Source: JBCBSZ01 sp039185015
Lineage (GTDB): Bacteria > Actinomycetota > Acidimicrobiia > Acidimicrobiales > Poriferisodalaceae
Length of the DNA stretch: 7,141 nt
Reading direction: 5' to 3'
NCBI GenBank assembly: GCA_039185015.1
Contig: JBCDAU010000076.1
Span: forward strand, 1-7,141
Below are positions 6,253 through 7,141 of the stretch, in pieces. The position numbers were made by a program, and so were the translations under genes. The notes beneath the pieces were generated by a model. It ran no database searches, was not told the origin of the DNA, and saw nothing but the letters and a program-made list of their open reading frames with translations. Each line of letters begins with the position of its first letter. Positions within the stretch are counted from its first letter, which is position 1.

Positions 6253-7141
6253 TGCGGCTCGATCCCGAGCTCGACGGCGGGGTGGTCCTCGCGGACGGTG
6301 CCGTCGCCGTCGAGACGGAGCACCCGGTCACACATCTGGAGCGTCGACGCCCGATGCGTGATGACGATGACGGTGATCTCACCGTGCAACGAGCCGAGGC
6401 CGGCCTGGATGGCCCGGTCGGCCTCGTCGTCCAACGAGCTGGTGGGTTCGTCGAGGATCAACACCTCGGGACGGGCGGCGAGCGCTCGGGCGATCGTGAG
6501 TCGCTGGCGCTGCCCGCCCGACACCTCGGCCCCGGCGGGACCGACCGACGCCTCGAAGCCGCCGTCGCGGCTGAGCACGTCGTCGAGGATGTTCGCCCGT
6601 TCCGCCGCCTCGCGGAGGTCGCCGTCGGTGAGGCGACGGAAGAAGCGGAGGTTCTCGGCGACGGTGGTCGACATCAGCCGCGGCTCCTGGGGGACGTAGG
6701 CCACGAGACGCCGGAGGTCGGCGCGGGACACCTCGTCGAGATCGACGCCGCCGAACAGCAGCCGTCCCCGGGTGGGTCGTCGGAGCCCGAGGATCAGCTG
6801 GATGAGCGTCGACTTGCCGGAGCCGGAGGGGCCGATGACACCGACCGTCTCGCCCTTGCCGATCGTGAGGTGGACGTCGCGCAGCACCGGTTCGGCGTCG
6901 CCGTAGGCGAACGTGACGCCGTCGAGCACGACGTCGCCGACGTGGTCGATCTCGACCGAGCCCGTCCGGGCGGGGTTGTCCTCGAGCTCGTGGGTTCGCC
7001 GCATCAGGTCGTCGATGAACGGGAGCGCCTGGACGAGGCTCTGGTACTGGGCCTGCGCGCCCTGGGCGTAGGTGAAGGAACGCAGCAACAGCAGAAGCGT
7101 CGCTCCGATGTCGGCGACGTCGGTCGAGCCCAGCGAGGCCA
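6249..7141 (-). CDS. ABC exporter, fused permease-ATPase (5' end missing)
   Basis: The reading frame stays open to the right edge, so 296 C-terminal residues are seen and the start lies outside. Numbering from the edge, residues 1-18 (with TLLLLLR) end the last transmembrane helix, followed by the coupling helix region. A full nucleotide-binding domain follows: A-loop tyrosine in FAYGD (about 79), Walker A GPSGSGKST (103-111), Q-loop YVPQEP, signature VSGGQRQRL (206-214), Walker B VLILDEP with catalytic Glu231, D-loop SSLDD and H-loop VITHR (His262). All ATPase residues are intact. The arrangement is that of MsbA/PglK-type half-transporters, which dimerise and flip lipids or lipid-linked oligosaccharides. 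Its position directly before two glycosyltransferases, joined by a GTGA overlap, suggests export of the glycan they build. The substrate is an inference; a lipid or peptide exporter cannot be excluded. A TTG at 7088 is internal, not a start. Confidence 0.92.
   Translation of the reverse strand, partial: ASLGSTDVADIGATLLLLLRSFTYAQGAQAQYQSLVQALPFIDDLMRRTHELEDNPARTGSVEIDHVGDVVLDGVTFAYGDAEPVLRDVHLTIGKGETVGVIGPSGSGKSTLIQLILGLRRPTRGRLLFGGVDLDEVSRADLRRLVAYVPQEPRLMSTTVAENLRFFRRLTDGDLREAAERANILDDVLSRDGGFEASVGPAGAEVSGGQRQRLTIARALAARPEVLILDEPTSSLDDEADRAIQAGLGSLHGEITVIVITHRASTLQMCDRVLRLDGDGTVREDHPAVELGIEPQ

Noticed and set aside
4571..6699. Long plus-strand open frames opposite the minus-strand GT4, GT2 and ABC genes (about 596 and 473 codons)
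   Set aside because: Low-complexity composition with no domain cues, antisense to genes with complete catalytic motifs.
1..7141. tRNA, rRNA, CRISPR, insertion sequence or attachment site
   Set aside because: No repeat array, transposase motif, cloverleaf or integrase-like feature was seen on either strand by eye.

Overview
This is a very GC-rich window with strong G/C bias at third codon positions, GTG and TTG starts, and several stop/start overlaps. That pattern points to a chromosomal segment of a high-GC actinobacterium. A closer placement (for example Acidimicrobiia) is only a guess. The content is a surface-glycan biosynthesis locus. No RNA gene, insertion sequence, CRISPR array or phage feature was seen.

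Layout. The plus strand carries five genes: (1) the 3' end of a gene whose C-terminus looks like a P-loop sulfotransferase (1-213); (2) a GT2 glycosyltransferase (210-1103); (3) a sulfotransferase-fold protein that has lost the recognisable PAPS-binding motifs (1100-1975); (4) an apparently intact PF03567-type sulfotransferase (2066-2851); (5) a long GT2 enzyme with a second, degenerate GT2-like half (2901-4331). The minus strand carries three genes, read from the right edge: the C-terminal part of an ABC exporter with a complete ATPase domain (6249-7141, 5' end outside the window), a GT2 glycosyltransferase (5410-6252) and a GT4 glycosyltransferase (4310-5413). The two convoys converge, and their last genes overlap tail to tail by 22 bp at 4310-4331.

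Coupling. Genes 1-2-3 on the plus strand and all three minus-strand genes are joined by 4-bp overlaps (GTGA or TTGA), which suggests co-translation. Genes 4 and 5 have their own ribosome binding sites. The only A/T-richer stretch is the 90-bp gap before gene 4, a plausible internal promoter region.

How the genes may work together (inference). The GT2 and GT4 enzymes would assemble an oligosaccharide or polysaccharide at the inner face of the membrane. The sulfotransferases would decorate it with sulfate from PAPS, and the ABC exporter would flip or export the lipid-linked product. The two most unusual proteins are the sulfotransferase homologue with eroded cofactor sites and the GT2 enzyme with a catalytically dead-looking second half. 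Glycan structure, sugar donors and acceptors cannot be read from this sequence.
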